From Halomonas sp. SSL-5 (GTDB taxonomy: Bacteria > Pseudomonadota > Gammaproteobacteria > Pseudomonadales > Halomonadaceae), in contig NZ_JAUYWF010000007.1 of assembly GCF_030708455.1 (NCBI RefSeq), positions 1-64,000 of the forward strand: DNA of 64,000 nucleotides. The letters are read 5' to 3'. How positions within the stretch are numbered: the stretch's first letter is position 1; every line of letters begins with the position of its first letter. Made by a program: the position numbers and the translations under genes. Under the pieces are notes generated by a model. That model saw nothing but the letters and a program-made list of their open reading frames with translations. It was not told where the DNA came from and ran no database searches. Below, piece by piece: positions 63,208-64,000 of this stretch.

Positions 63208-63693
63208 ATGTTCGGATCAGGGTTCAGTTCGGTGCTTGCCAACATGCACCTTCCTTCCAGTCAGGTTGGCCAGACGCGCGTCGATCCCAATCAGGCGTTC
63301 CGTGGCGATCAGGGGGCCAGCGAGCTCCTCGGTCAGCTCAACCGCGCGCAGTGGCAAGACTGGCGCAACCGCTTCGCGCCCTACATCGATCAGCTGGCAG
63401 GGGCGGCGCAAGACGCCGGCGCCCCGCGAGCCGCCGGCCGCCAGGCCAGCCAAGCCATGGGCCTGGCCTTCGACGCCAACCAACAGGCCCGCGAGCAGGA
63501 TCGCCAGGCATTCGGGCTCCAGCAGACCGGCGCCCAGGCCGAGGTCGATGACCGCCGCAGCGCACTCCAGCGCCGCGCCTCGATGGTTAGCGCCGGCAAT
63601 CAGGCGCGCATCTCCGCCCAGGACCGCCAGCAATCCATCCTCGCCGGCGGCATGGGCCTCTCCAATATTCCTGACAGGGTGCTGAACCAATGA
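63208..63693 (+). CDS. Putative internal virion protein
   Basis: 161 residues, Gln/Ala/Arg-rich helical (AFDANQQAREQDRQAF), with the same style as the preceding gene. AAGGAG lies before the ATG. Role inferred from position and composition only. Confidence 0.6.
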   Translation: MFGSGFSSVLANMHLPSSQVGQTRVDPNQAFRGDQGASELLGQLNRAQWQDWRNRFAPYIDQLAGAAQDAGAPRAAGRQASQAMGLAFDANQQAREQDRQAFGLQQTGAQAEVDDRRSALQRRASMVSAGNQARISAQDRQQSILAGGMGLSNIPDRVLNQ

Positions 63694-63929
63694 GCTACGG
63701 ACTGATCGGGCTTCGCCAACAGATGGAAGGCGAGGCGATGCAAGGGCTTTCCGACCTGGCCGGACAGCAGCGCCAGGCCAAGATGCAGGAAGAGCAGATG
63801 GAGCAGGCCGAGAAGCAGCAGACCATGAGCGCCGTTGGCACCGGTGCCGGCATCGGCATGATGGCTGGAGGCCCCGTGGGCGCCGCGATTGGTGCCGGTA
63901 TCGGCCTTCTGGCCGGCGAGCTTTTCTAG
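63690..63929 (+). CDS. Small glycine-zipper phage protein
   Basis: 79 residues: Gln/Met-rich helix then a Gly-zipper-like hydrophobic segment (AGGPVGAAIGAGIGLLAG) able to insert in membrane. ATGA overlap with the previous gene. It may form part of a DNA-ejection channel; inference. Confidence 0.6.
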   Translation: MSYGLIGLRQQMEGEAMQGLSDLAGQQRQAKMQEEQMEQAEKQQTMSAVGTGAGIGMMAGGPVGAAIGAGIGLLAGELF

Positions 63930-63938
63930 GAGATCACC

Positions 63939-64000
63939 ATGGCAGGACTCGACACACGCGGCCTGGCCTCCGGCTTCGCCCAGGGCTTCGGCCTGATGAA
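63939..64000 (+). CDS. Start of a further late gene, truncated by the window edge
   Basis: 20 codons visible after TAGGAGATCACC: AGLDTRGLASGFAQGF. Same Gly-rich style as preceding internal-virion-like genes. The prophage continues beyond the window. Confidence 0.6.
   Translation, partial: MAGLDTRGLASGFAQGFGLM

Overview
The window is high-GC gammaproteobacterial DNA. Its gene content and order (rpoE-mucA-mucB-mucD-lepA, a Vibrio-type TonB2 cluster, class Ib nrdHIEF) fit a member of the Halomonadaceae such as Halomonas. That assignment is inferred from protein style and synteny, not from a marker gene.

Bases 1-20364 are host chromosome. They hold the end of etfA, a Mn-type superoxide dismutase, nrdHIEF behind three NrdR-like boxes, and a Fur-box-preceded operon of DUF3450, TtpC-like ExbB, ExbB, ExbD and TonB. 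These are followed by convergent dinG and rhlB, a small basic protein with xthA, a DAHP synthase, and the envelope-stress operon rpoE-rseA-rseB-mucD. The host part ends with only the first 24 codons of lepA.

Bases from about 20360 to the end are a prophage inserted inside lepA, at the codons for the G1/P-loop. Its right end lies outside the window. Its order is integrase; a long leftward operon (excisionase, coiled-coil protein, HNH endonuclease, dUTPase, SSB, DUF2303, YqaJ-type exonuclease, RecT, many tiny genes) driven by a recognisable P_L; then an S24-type repressor, a Cro-like protein and P_R. Five copies of a TTAGCG-N3-CGCTAA operator flank the immunity genes. The rightward early operon follows: an O-like initiator with candidate origin repeats inside it, a DUF6475 protein, Myb-like, NinB, YbcO-like and RusA proteins, and tiny membrane proteins. 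Next come an HNH gene, a tRNA with a CAT anticodon, GH108 endolysin and two holins. The late genes are terminase, portal, scaffold, coat, connector proteins, tail fibre, tail tip and internal-virion-like proteins. The set looks like a short-tailed, podovirus-like particle: no tube or tape-measure gene is seen.

The most notable region is 53316-56033. It holds a diversity-generating retroelement (DGR): a C-type-lectin-like target protein ending in a variable repeat (VR), an Avd protein, and a template repeat (TR). Over 73 aligned bases the two repeats differ at 8 positions, and all 8 are adenines in the TR. The reverse transcriptase that normally follows the TR is absent. The TR stops one base before the end of an oppositely oriented LAGLIDADG homing endonuclease gene. 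The element therefore looks like a DGR broken or taken over by a homing endonuclease, with a clear footprint of past adenine mutagenesis.
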